This document shows positions 1 through 9,225 of a stretch of DNA of 64,000 bases, piece after piece (within the stretch, counting starts at the first letter, position 1; each line of letters opens with the position of its first letter). The stretch is from assembly GCF_031143425.1 (NCBI RefSeq), contig NC_090448.1, positions 528,506,313 to 528,570,312 on the forward strand, given 5' to 3'. This DNA comes from Pleurodeles waltl (taxonomy: Eukaryota > Chordata > Amphibia > Caudata > Salamandridae). The position numbers and the translations under genes were made by a program. The notes beneath the pieces were generated by a model, which worked only from the letters and a program-made list of their open reading frames with translations, ran no database searches and had not been told where the DNA came from.

Positions 1-777
1 TTTTAGGTTTTAACTACAGGCAGTAATTTAGCTACTACAGTGGACTTTGGGTTAGCCCATTCCTATGAATGGTTGACTTTCTTGGCAATCTCATTTAGTT
101 ACTTCCTCTTCTATGGCTTTGTTTCCTCTTGTGATTTTACTTCCCCTGGAGCATAAATAATTTACCATCCTGTTGATTGGACATCTTATATCCTTCCACT
201 GCTTACTTTCAGGGAACTACATTTTTTTAACCCCTCCATGCAAGTTTATGTGTTGTTGCGCTCTCCCCCTCAAGTGCTGCTTCCAGACTGAAATCCCAGT
301 CTAAGAGCTCTCTGTGTTACCTCTTCCTCCCCTAGTGTCTGTTGCTTATCCTGTCCTCTACCTCCTCACTCTCCAGGTTGCCCCTCCTTCTCACCAGTTG
401 CTTCTCTTGCTCATCCCCTGCCGCTCCGGTTTCTCTTCTGTTGTATTTATTTGTTTTACTATCTCCTCTGACCACCTCCTCCTTTGCTACATCCGCCTGC
501 TCCCGATACTCACTGTACCCACCCGCCTGATCCACTGTTGCTTTCCCTTCATCTCATGTGTTTTTCCTTTAAAATCTTTTTTGCAGGTCCCGGCAGAATT
601 CTTCATAATGACACTGTCTACAGTAATGCTTAAGTTGTACGTGTGTTGAACAAAAAGAATGCCTATGTTGTTCAGTTTGGCATCGAACATATTGCCTTAC
701 TCTAAAACTCCAGAAATTGTTGAAATACACAATAAGCTCCAGCTAATTTTTGTTTGTTTCTTTATTTCCAACGGCAG
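1..777. other. Intron or upstream flank, pyrimidine-rich in the middle
   Basis: No coding exon could be supported here. Roughly 245-580 is strongly C/T-rich on the plus strand, which keeps several short frames open by composition alone. The last 30 bases form a good polypyrimidine tract and AG acceptor for the exon starting at 778. Because that exon is in phase with an upstream phase-1 intron, this stretch is probably intronic, but a leader exon with its own start cannot be excluded. Confidence 0.4.
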
Positions 778-888
778 GTCCTCTTATTGCCACCACCATG
801 TTTTCACTGAGATCTCAAGAAATTGAGCAACTGATATCCATGGACCACCAGGACTCTGAGAGAAGACACAGTATGCGTTATTCCCACA
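778..888 (+). CDS. Zinc-finger gene, A-type exon 1 (111 bp, phase 1-1)
   Basis: Internal-exon candidate between a strong acceptor (T-rich tract then CGGCAG, AG at 776-777) and a strong donor (GTGAGT at 889). In phase 1 it is open for its whole length. It ends in a DHQDSERRHS-like motif that matches the later exons at 3944, 14657 and 24849, so it belongs to the same repeated A-type family. An ATG at 798-800 has a Kozak-like context (CCACCATG), so translation could also start here. No finger or KRAB-A motif is visible in it. The exon ends in A rather than G, so the junction codon differs from the later exons. Call rests on splice signals, frame and family resemblance; no transcript evidence. 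Confidence 0.6.
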
Positions 889-2159
889 GTGAGTGAGACA
901 TACCTGAGCAGAGATCTGACAACAGTGCTTGGACATGGTGTTCTCACTTCCACTGCACTCCTAGGCAGAGGCATACTGACTTGCAGATGTCCAGAAGCAC
1001 AGAAAACACAGCAGCATCTTGCATCTTCCTCTTATCATAAAATCAGCAATGTGGAAAATATTTGGGAAGTTAATTTGTCATCACATACCTAAGTCTCAAA
1101 TTTAGCGGCCTCTGTAGTCCAGAGAAAGCCAGAGTAGGTTGATAGTGCAAAGAATTCTCTTAAATTTTGTGAGAACATCCATGGGCTGTTCAGTTGAACA
1201 AACACCACTTGGTTTTGGAGTGTGTCTGAAATACTGCTGGGTAATCAGTTAGAACATGCAAGAGGAGCTGGCTTCTTTCTGCTCTTCTACTTGGCAAAAG
1301 ACATTTTGATACTATGTAACGAGTTTGGGAGTAGAGTTGCCACATGGTTGCCATTTTACTGACATAGCTGGTGTTTTATGTAAATTGTGGTACAGAAACT
1401 ACATAAATTAGCAAAATCCATCCGAATTGATTTTGAATGACTAAATAAAAACCTAAGAAGAAAATACAAGATGTTCTGTAGCCCAAATCACTCTTACTTT
1501 AACTATGGACTATGCAAAGGATGTACCATATTCTAAAATATTTTTGTATACATACCTTAACTTCAGATATGCCAAAACAAATCTTACAGATTCTGAATAT
1601 GCATTTATGCCTGCCTGTGGAACTTCATGTCACAGGATATGTACCTGCATAGCAGAACCTCTTCATTACTAATTTAGGCTGATAGTTGTGGGTGGAAATA
1701 TGGGTGGTAGTAGGGGGAGCGGGCCTCGATGGTGCTCATTTGAGACACTGCATGCTCCCACTAAGTTATAACAGTTTTTCCAGTGGAAAACAAATACATT
1801 ATACATGTAATACTGAAAGTGCAAAGGAAGAGAGAGATGCCTGGAAATGAAAGACTTGCATGGCTTTTCAGCCCAGGACCAGATGATATACATGAATTCA
1901 TAGATTTTGAAATCTTTGCAAATTAAAGAGGGTGAAATCTACAATGCACAGACGTCTTCCTTCAAAGATTTCCCACTGAATCAGACCCTGTTTTTTAAAA
2001 TATATTTTTCTGATATGCCTAATATATCTTTCAAGGGAAGAAACATTCCAGCATTGATTGACATACATAGTACCTTCCTGGAGATCATGGATAAGGGAGA
2101 ACCAGCAGTATTTATCCTACTACATCATGGCTGCCTAGATACTCCTTAGCACACTGTGC
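889..2159. other. Intron sequence without recognised features
   Basis: AT-rich intron between the first two supported exons. Short frames on both strands lack splice support or recognisable motifs. Nothing else could be supported before the LINE fragment that starts near 2160. Confidence 0.4.
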
Positions 2160-2790
2160 TCCTGGACCAGCTGTTTACAGTTCCGAGTACCAGATAAGGC
2201 CTTCGGCTACTTCCGATTCTTTCTGACTGTTTAGACGAGTTGTGTGATATTGAACCTTTCACCTACAAGTGGACTGGTGTAAATTGCGTTTTGCAGCAGA
2301 GTTCTCATCTTCTTCCTTCCCACTTTAATGTCTGCGTGCAACGCCTGTATTGCTTAATCAGGTGTAGGACTGCACACTTATGCTGATGACACAAAAATGA
2401 TCCTCCAGTTAGCAGTAACACACTATCAGACCTGGGCAGGTTACAGATTATATTGAGTAAAATTCCATCCTTGATGAAGGCCAGATGGCTCACATTAAAT
2501 AATGCTAAAGCTGAGTTTTTACCTTGCACCAGCTGTGCTTAGCAAAGGAACAGTAGCCAGCATGCTCTTCAAAAATTGGGAGTTTACACATATCCGGGTT
2601 TCACTATAGCGGCCAAAGTGAAAACAAAGGTTAGCTCCACAGTCTATCATCTGAAGCTGGTTTGTGAGACCAATAAAACGTGAATCCAGTCTTGATTTAC
2701 AACCTCTCCATTTTAAGGTATGTAATAAATCACTCTGCAACCTTCTTTATCAACTAACTGGATTTTTATAATTGTGCAGGGGATACAATA
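2160..2790 (+). mobile_element. CR1/L2-like LINE fragment (reverse-transcriptase part)
   Basis: Translated on the plus strand in shifting frames, this stretch shows a decayed non-LTR reverse transcriptase. There is a region like the one preceding the catalytic loop (LFNVYV-like, seen as HFNVCVQRLY), then the YADDT box spelled by TATGCTGATGACAC near 2380-2393, then a LTLNNAKAEFL stretch typical of the CR1/L2 side of LINEs. Several stops and frameshifts interrupt it and neither end is preserved. It lies in an intron in the same direction as the zinc-finger gene. Clade assignment is tentative; the YADD box makes the LINE call fairly safe. Confidence 0.6.
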
Positions 2791-3943
2791 GTTGTGGACA
2801 TGAGAAAGATAGAACCCACATTTCAGATGCAAAATGAATGGGAAGCTTGGGCAAAATCAGATCTTCGTTTGCAGATCAGAAAATGGTTGGAACCATTTTT
2901 TTACATAGCACCACTGACAGACATGCTCTGCAGCAGGAATCTCGATTACTGCAAATGCAATTTGCGAAAAACATGGCATGACTACTCTCCGAATTTCTAA
3001 AACACATGGATCAATTCGTAAAGGCCAAAGGACAGCCCATTAGAAAGGCTGATGCATTATTTTTGTCATATTTACCAGTTTGGCCTCTGTTCTTAATATG
3101 CCTGAAAATGACATTTTCACCATTGGAGAGAAACATTTAACATGTGCATACTGCAACCTACAAAAGAACAAACAAGTACTCACCTGTGATAAGGCATGTA
3201 TGGGGTAAATGCTGTTCAAGCCTTTACTACCCAAAGGGCATGGCTTACACTAGCAAGAAATAAAGCATTTGCAACCATATTTCTACAAGGTATACCATAT
3301 CATCACTAACCCAGTACATTTTCTAATCATCCGAAGCACCAAATATTATGTAAATCTGTTTGTATTTCTCCATCAAGACCATCTTGCCATCACTGTCGGA
3401 GGAATTCTAGAGTTCTGATTCCCAGGAGAGATAAGTGTAAAACATCATAAGTGTCAGATACAGTCAGAAGGACAAGGTGGGAGCCAACAGATGCTTGTGT
3501 GCTACTTCACTGTTGTGATATCTTTACTGGCCTGTGGATTAGAAGAGGATAAAACAACAACATCTTTTTATTACACTGTCCATGCTGTATACCGTTTCCC
3601 CAATATCAATACAGGTTGTCAAATACCCTCTTAATGAAAGAATGGTTTTTGATGAATAACTAATTACCAAAGAACCATACCCAAATACAGAGATGGCAGC
3701 CTGGCTAAGATCCCGCTCATTGATTCAATCTTCCAGGCACTGGTAGAAATTGAGACAGTTATAAATGCATGTCAGAAAGAGTTAGTGGGAAAACGAGTAA
3801 ACAAGATATTCAAAGTAATTGCTTATACTACATGTCTTAATGCTTTCCCTGGGCATTCAGTATGGGCATTAATGAAAAAGGAAATATAAAAACGAAATTA
3901 ATTTTAACGTATTAAGTAATGGATTTTTGTCTTTATATAACAG
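2791..3943. other. Intron sequence without recognised features
   Basis: AT-rich intronic DNA. No frame longer than about 70 codons and no repeat that could be assigned. The last bases before 3944 (TTTGTCTTTATATAACAG) serve as the acceptor of the next exon. Confidence 0.4.
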
Positions 3944-4057
3944 ATGATGTGATCAGCAATCCTGATGTAACATTCAGGGTAAACCGACGAAAACAACAAT
4001 ATCCAAAGACTTCTCAGGACATCGAACGAAGAGAAAAAAATGATTCTGTCAACACAG
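3944..4057 (+). CDS. Zinc-finger gene, A-type exon 2 (114 bp, phase 1-1)
   Basis: Acceptor AG at 3942-3943 after a T-rich tract; donor GGTGAAG at 4057-4058. In phase 1 the 38 codons are open and read ..VTFRVNRRKQQYPKT.. then ..DIERREKNDSVNTG, ending on the G that completes glycine with the next exon. The layout (F-x-[VI] start, Tyr near the middle, ERRE, then S/N-x-TG) recurs in the exons at 14657 and 24849. Charged linker exons like this sit between the N-terminal domain and the fingers in many amphibian C2H2 genes (family knowledge); their function is unknown. No cysteine and no finger motif. Confidence 0.72.
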
Positions 4058-5612
4058 GTGAAGTATGAAGACTTGGAGATCTGTGTCATTTGAAGTTCAA
4101 ACGCATTGGACCAGATCACAAAATATTTCTGACTGGTGCTATTTAAATTCCTTGATGGTAAATTAAGGCAAACATCTTTTACCACTGGCTTTGAAAAGCA
4201 GATATTTTTAGGTGGTAAAGTGCAACTAGAATGTTTGTGCAAGTTTGTTCTGTGGCATTGTCTTGTTGTGTTTTTGTGCTCTGGTGCTGCATGATTGCAG
4301 TGCGAAGACTGACTGTTTTGTTATACTGTGCGCATTACGTCTTACTTGTCTTATTTTGGTATGTATATGTTAATAGGTATGTTCTATTGTAAACAAATAT
4401 TGCTATATTTCCAGCCAAAATGCAGCATATGTCTTTTAAGGTTCTGATAGCAAGAAGCCATTTATCAATGTCTAATTTGTTAAATGAGCGCTGCTCCAGC
4501 TCTTCAACTGTTTAACTAGTCAGGCCAAAGCTGTGGCAGAGACTAACTTAAGTTAGCATTTCCATTGCTCACTTTGTGTGATCCAGCCAATGAGCTCAAT
4601 TCTCATAGAAGGCGCTTTTAAAAATCAGAAATTTACTCATCTTATCTTAAGCTTATATTTTGAGCGTATTCTTGACTTTTAGGCAATTCACAAAGAATTC
4701 CAGGAATTTACCTGGCAATCTGTAACTGGCAGTATTCCTATCCGTATCTGTTTACGCATAGAGGAATGGAGGTGTATAAGCGAACATTTTTTTAGTATAG
4801 AAATGAAAAGCAAATATACATTATAGGTTCATGACTTTTTTTTTTTTTTAAGTTCTCCACATGGAAAGTAGGTTTCCCTATGTAAAAATACTGTCCACAG
4901 ACCACCTTAAAAGTTCTGGATGTTCCTTTCACATTATCCAACTTGAAAATTGATTTATTTCTACCCTGACACAAGTAAATACAGGGTCATATTGAGGATT
5001 GGAAACAACGTGCTAAATGTTTGTGAATACTCATAAAACCATGAGTTAGATGATAGGTCTACCACGTGAGCAAATCCAATTAACACAGACATGAGAAGGA
5101 TTTGCCTTCATAGAAGCACATTGATATGCAAATAGCTTTATGAATTAGGCTCAATACAAACACAGCTGTGGACCAGAGGCAATACCCTCCAAGGTTCGTC
5201 ATATGGAAAACACGTACATCACCTGTTTCTGTTGAAATAATTTCAAAAACACAACTTAACAAAACATGCTCATTTGTCACAGGAAGGTTGTTTTGATATA
5301 ATGATTAACCACGAGAGAGCCAAATACCTTGATACATTATCATGTAAATAGATGTTTTCTTGTCTCACTTCATGAATACCAAATAGCTGAATTGTCCTGT
5401 TCAATTAAGTAAAAGTACATTCTAATGCAGTGCCACGGAGGGCTAGACCCCTGGTAGCTTCATTTTCAAAAAACTGAATTTTTAAAATGTCTTGAATTGT
5501 GTTCTTAAAAAGGGTTGCTTCTTGGAAATACTATTTTACATCATCACATATTTAATGAGAAAAAATAAAATAGTTACCTGTTAATAACCTTAGCCTTTTA
5601 ACTTGTTTGCAG
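4058..5612. other. Intron between A- and B-type exons
   Basis: No supportable gene or mobile element. Contains an oligo-T run near 4838 and ordinary AT-rich intron sequence. A short acceptor (TTAACTTGTTTGCAG) closes it at 5612. Confidence 0.4.
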
Positions 5613-5723
5613 GAATGGCGTTCTTCAGACAGAATTCTTGTTTGAAGAAAGAAGAGCCAATTTCAATTCTTATTGATGATCTTGGTGATGAAGCTAGAGA
5701 TAGTAACTCTAACCACAAGAAAG
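5613..5723 (+). CDS. Zinc-finger gene, B-type exon 1 (111 bp, phase 1-1)
   Basis: Acceptor TTGTTTGCAG and donor AAGGTGAGTT flank an open 37-codon phase-1 block. It encodes a conserved acidic core, KKEEPISILIDDLGDE, followed by a polar tail ending HKKG. The exon at 25979 repeats this core almost exactly (EEEPVSILIDDLGNE), which is the strongest evidence that both are real coding exons. The E-E-P-[IV]-S-[IV] start resembles the linker exons of amphibian KRAB-like zinc-finger genes, but no KRAB-A box is visible. Role unknown; a short interaction or spacer module is the most that can be inferred. Confidence 0.78.
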
Positions 5724-6136
5724 GTGAGTTGCAAATGTCCCCTTAGTTGTGAAAACGGGGTGTTAAGATGTCAGAAGATTTCCTTCTCAGAAATGGTATC
5801 TGCTCAAAAAATTGGTTCTTTGTTATGATTTTAGGGAGTGATCATATTTACCTTTGTAACACTTGCTTCTTATTGTATACTTTGCTAGCGTTGGTTAGGC
5901 CAAGGGTGTTCAATGTAGATCCACAACAGCTGATAGCAGGCCAAATGTTTGGGATATTCATGTGCATTGATTTAATCTAACCGCAATTTGTGTAGACCTT
6001 GTGGCTTTAGGGGTTTCTTTTTTATCTTAGCCTGCACCCTCACCCTACAAGATGGTGTTTCCCTTTTTAAGACTACAAACAGCAAACTCAGGAACCAGGA
6101 GAATCAGAAGTCAGAGCTTTAAGAAATACAGCACAC
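5724..6136. other. Intron sequence without recognised features
   Basis: Intronic DNA before the MITE at 6140. A 70-codon frame at 5768-5980 has no motif or splice support. Confidence 0.35.
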
Positions 6137-6139
6137 TAT

Positions 6140-6757
6140 GGGGCATATTTAAAAGCGTCACTTTTCATGATGCTTTGGTGGCGTTATGCCCTGCGCAGTA
6201 TTTACAAGCCCCTTTTGGTGGCTTAACGCCACCTTGTAAATACAGCCCCTTCACACGCAGCACTTTGTATGGAAGGGGCATGCAATGGGTGTTGCTGTGG
6301 GCGTGCCACAGCAACACCCATTGCATTTTGACACTGCCTCAGATTTACGAGTTTTCGTAAACCTGAGGCAGCACCATTAGCTAATGCCACCCCAGGGGTG
6401 GCGTTAGAGTGGCACAACAAGGAGAAATGATTTCATTTCTCCTCATTTTTTGCCCTTTTTATGTGTGCTGCATTTTGCAGCACGCATAGAAAGAGCAAAT
6501 CGCCATTTAAGATTGTTTTTGTGCAGGAAGGTATTCCTTCCTACACAAAAACAATCTCCCTCTCAACGCAGCCATCTTTGCACTATGGTGCAAGGGTGGT
6601 TGCGTTGGCCCACAGCAGAAAAGTTAGCGCCGGTGGAAACACAGGTGTGCGCCGTATTCCAGTAAATACGGTGCATCCCTGCATTTTGAAAATGACGATG
6701 CACATCGCTGCCAAATTTGGTGCAGCACCGTGCACCATTTTCCATTAAATCTGGCCC
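6140..6757. mobile_element. MITE-like element with imperfect terminal inverted repeats and hairpins
   Basis: Starts GGGGCATATTTA and ends TAAATCTGGCCC, an imperfect terminal inverted pair, flanked on both sides by TAT (6137-6139 and 6758-6760). Inside are several inverted repeats. The best is 6282-6324, a 19-bp perfect stem with a 5-base loop; others are a CTGCCTCAG/CTGAGGCAG pair near 6334-6370, GGAGAAATGATTTCATTTCTCC-type symmetry near 6420, and AGGAAGGTATTCCTTCCT near 6525. No transposase frame. Non-autonomous DNA transposon is the best reading; superfamily uncertain because a TAT duplication is not the classical Harbinger TWA. Confidence 0.6.
6282..6324. repeat. Perfect 19-bp hairpin, 5-nt loop
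   Basis: Left arm GCAATGGGTGTTGCTGTGG (6282-6300), loop GCGTG, and right arm its exact complement (6306-6324). It lies inside the MITE at 6140-6757. Confidence 0.85.
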
Positions 6758-6760
6758 TAT

Positions 6761-8520
6761 ATTGTTCCCTTTCACTCATTTGGAGAGACAGAGATTTCAA
6801 ATTGAATGTAATGAGGTTGTAAATAGTTTTGATGATTTCTATGTGGCTTGTAATGCAGATAGGCTTTTCACACAAGAAGACTGTTACATAAATATAATTG
6901 AATAGGGGAGTGTGAAACAGGAACAACATTATCTTTACTTCCGGATTGAAATATGGCGTGCATGGCACTTGGAAATCTTAAGCTTTTTATAGGATCGAGA
7001 TGGGCTAAAGTTCACTTTAGGAATTGTGACAACTGCAGGCGATATATTGCTCAGAGAAAGGTAGGCCCTGTTAAGCAAGGGAGTGAGATACTTGTATATC
7101 TCAGTGTGTGTTTAGAGATTTAAGGCCCCTGTTATCTTTATTTGTGCTGAAAGGGAAAGAATGTGATACAAAAAAACATTCCAGCGATTTGCTATATTGA
7201 CCCTCACATATTGGAGGATGAATGTTTAAAAGGCAAGCTGATTCACAAAGGATGTATTGAGCAGTAGATAACTCCAGCTCCTGTTCTTATTAAGGAAGCA
7301 GTTTCCCTTTTGCTTTCCCTTCAGTGTAACATATCACAACTGTAGAAAGTGGATTTAAAGTAGATTTGGCTTGTAGGAGATCCCCCCCCAATCCATACAC
7401 TACCCCCCCAATCCATAAACTAGCCCCCACCTCCCCAATCCATACTCTAACCCCCCACCTCACCAATCCATACACAAACACCCCCCCCACCCCCAATCTA
7501 AAGGGAATTCCTTTTCAGAGCTAGTGTTTATACTAAACGTCTCGAATTGCTCAAATGTGAGTTCACTATTGTTAAACACACTGGAATTTGATTTCCTTTG
7601 TGCCTTGAAACAGCTTGTTCGGAGTTGATACTTTTATAGAATTGGTCATGGCATACCCTTCTCAGTACGTTATACCTGTCCCTAAGTTTATACCTGAACA
7701 CTATTGACAAGAGATTGTCTCCTTGTTGATAAGTTGCATCTGTTCCTCAGTAAAAGCCTGGTCAAAGAAGAACTGCTTCTTAGTATATATATATACCCCA
7801 GACACCAAGTTACATGCTTAATATTTACCAAGGGATGTCCAGTTTCTCTTGTTTTACTCTTCATTTTTTTGTTCAAGCAGTTTACATTTTTTACCACAGA
7901 ATAAGTACTCGAGTTGTCAGTATCATATGATAGTACAGTTATACGTGCCAATAATGATGAAGTGACACTTATAAATATTGATTAACCACCCTCTCTTCCT
8001 TCCCAGCATCGGTCCTTTCGTAAATCCTCCTATAATGCCACAATAGATTCTGGAAATTCTTTCCCTAATTATGAGAAGAAACCATCAATAATACTACTCC
8101 TTCTTTCCACCGGAATATTCTTGACACCCAATTCAAATGAACACAAAATAGAACCCAAAAAGATCCCTATCTCCCCAAATTTTGGTATCTCATCTTTAAG
8201 AAATCCTTAACCCTAGTTAAACAAGGGGTGTGTGGGCACCTAGGAATATGTCTCTGAAACTACAAAAGGAGGCAAGAGCACCATAAAGGAGAATTTTAAT
8301 AGAAAGTGCCCATGATCTTTCATAAAGTTAGAACAGCCTTCTCCCACCAAATTGCAACACTTCTCCTTCACAAACAAATCACCTACTTGTATTTACTACT
8401 TCTTCCTTGCATGTGGATTGAGCTTGTATAGTCCACCATGTCCTTAATATCGCCAAATACCTCCTATGCACCTGTACTTTCGGGCGAGCCAATCACTTGC
8501 AGAAAACTTCCGCCACCCCT
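6761..8520. other. Intron sequence with a C-rich tandem repeat
   Basis: Mostly unassigned intron DNA. The only clear structure is 7375-7495, where a unit of about 20-30 bases built on CCAATCCATACACTA and runs of C repeats irregularly about five times. The frames open on the minus strand there (Val/Gly/Trp-rich) are products of that repeat. Confidence 0.45.
7375..7495. repeat. C-rich irregular tandem repeat (CCAATCCATA.. units)
   Basis: About five diverged copies of a 20-30-base unit: C-run, then AATCCATA, then C/A/T tail. Copy edges vary with the length of the C runs, as expected for a slippage-prone minisatellite. Confidence 0.7.
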
Positions 8521-8545
8521 CCGCAGTTCTTATTTCATATTAGAA

Positions 8546-8761
8546 CATTGGAATGTTGGCATGTCCATTGAAGACAATGGAGTGCTGCGGGCTTTTACTG
8601 GCTGGTAAAAGCCCCCAGCGCCAACATTCCAATGGGCTTTGTTCACAGCAGCAGCTGTGAACAAAGCCTCACGGAGCCCAAGGGGATTCTAATCCCCTCG
8701 GGCTCCGTGAGCAATTTGTTTTTTTTAAGAGAACATTCTGCCCTGAGTGGCAGAATGTTCT
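8546..8761. repeat. Chain of hairpins left of the TTAA element
   Basis: Consecutive inverted repeats, almost without spacer. A 15-bp stem joins 8546-8560 to 8620-8634 and encloses two smaller ones (CCATTG..CAATGG near 8564-8580, and GGGCTTTTAC.. near 8589-8614). Then come 8635-8668 (15-bp stem), 8670-8709 (about 19 bp with one mismatch) and 8730-8761 (13-bp stem, AGAACATTCTGCC). The group continues into the palindromic host repeat at 8764. No coding potential. Probably part of a foldback-type non-autonomous element. Confidence 0.75.
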
Positions 8762-8763
8762 AA

Positions 8764-8804
8764 TAGCCTTAGAACCCGCCGTAGCGGGCTCTACCGGCCA
8801 TTAA
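8764..8804. repeat. Left half of a palindromic repeat split by a TTAA insertion
   Basis: The 35 bases from 8764 (TAGCCTTAGAACCCGCC..) are the exact inverted complement of the bases ending at 13996; after one mismatch the arms continue through ATTA. If the TTAA element is removed, the left part (8764-8804) and right part (13893-13996) form one foldback of about 145 bp with its turn around GCCTTCGGC near 13918-13928. Confidence 0.75.
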
Positions 8805-8819
8805 CCCCTTCCCCGCCAG

Positions 8820-9224
8820 GGACGTAATGGTTACGTCCATGGCAGCGCCCGTGTGGCGCCATGGACGTAACCATTACGTCCTGAATGCTGCCCTCGGGAG
8901 AAGCGCTAGCGCTCCACCCGAGGGCCGCCCCCCCACCCCCCTAGGTCAGGGCTGACAGGGGAATCCCTTCCCCTTCAACCCCCGACCCCCCCCCCCCCTA
9001 CCCCCCTGTGACGTCAGCGCGCGGTGACAATCACACAACCTCCCCCATCGCGCTGGAAGCAGAGCTTCCAGCGCGATCGAAAGAGAAATGCTCAGCATTT
9101 CTCTTTCGATCACGTGGGGGAGGCCCGGAGGGGCTTCAAAGGGAAGGAAATGTATTTCCTTCCCTTTGAAGTTTCTCCGAGGGTTTCAAAAGCCGGATTG
9201 CTTGCAATCCGGCTTTTGAAACCC
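8820..9224. repeat. Chain of perfect hairpins inside the TTAA element
   Basis: Seen in order: 8820-8881, stem of more than 20 bp (GGACGTAATGGTTACGTCC arm); 8890-8925, with GCCCTCGGG arms; 9048-9076, 13-bp stem; 9075-9111, 18-bp perfect stem with a one-base centre (GATCGAAAGAGAAATGCT arm), the last two enclosed by CCTCCCCC/GGGGGAGG at 9039-9046 and 9115-9122; 9134-9171, perfect (CTTCAAAGGGAAGGAAAT arm); and 9181-9224, 21-bp perfect stem with a 2-base loop. The arms differ in sequence from hairpin to hairpin, so this is not a tandem repeat but a row of independent palindromes. Confidence 0.85.
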
Positions 9225-9225
9225 C

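Noticed and set aside
314..690. Leu/Ser/Pro-rich 111-codon frame and its minus-strand shadows
   Set aside because: Explained by a C/T-rich stretch; no splice or start support.
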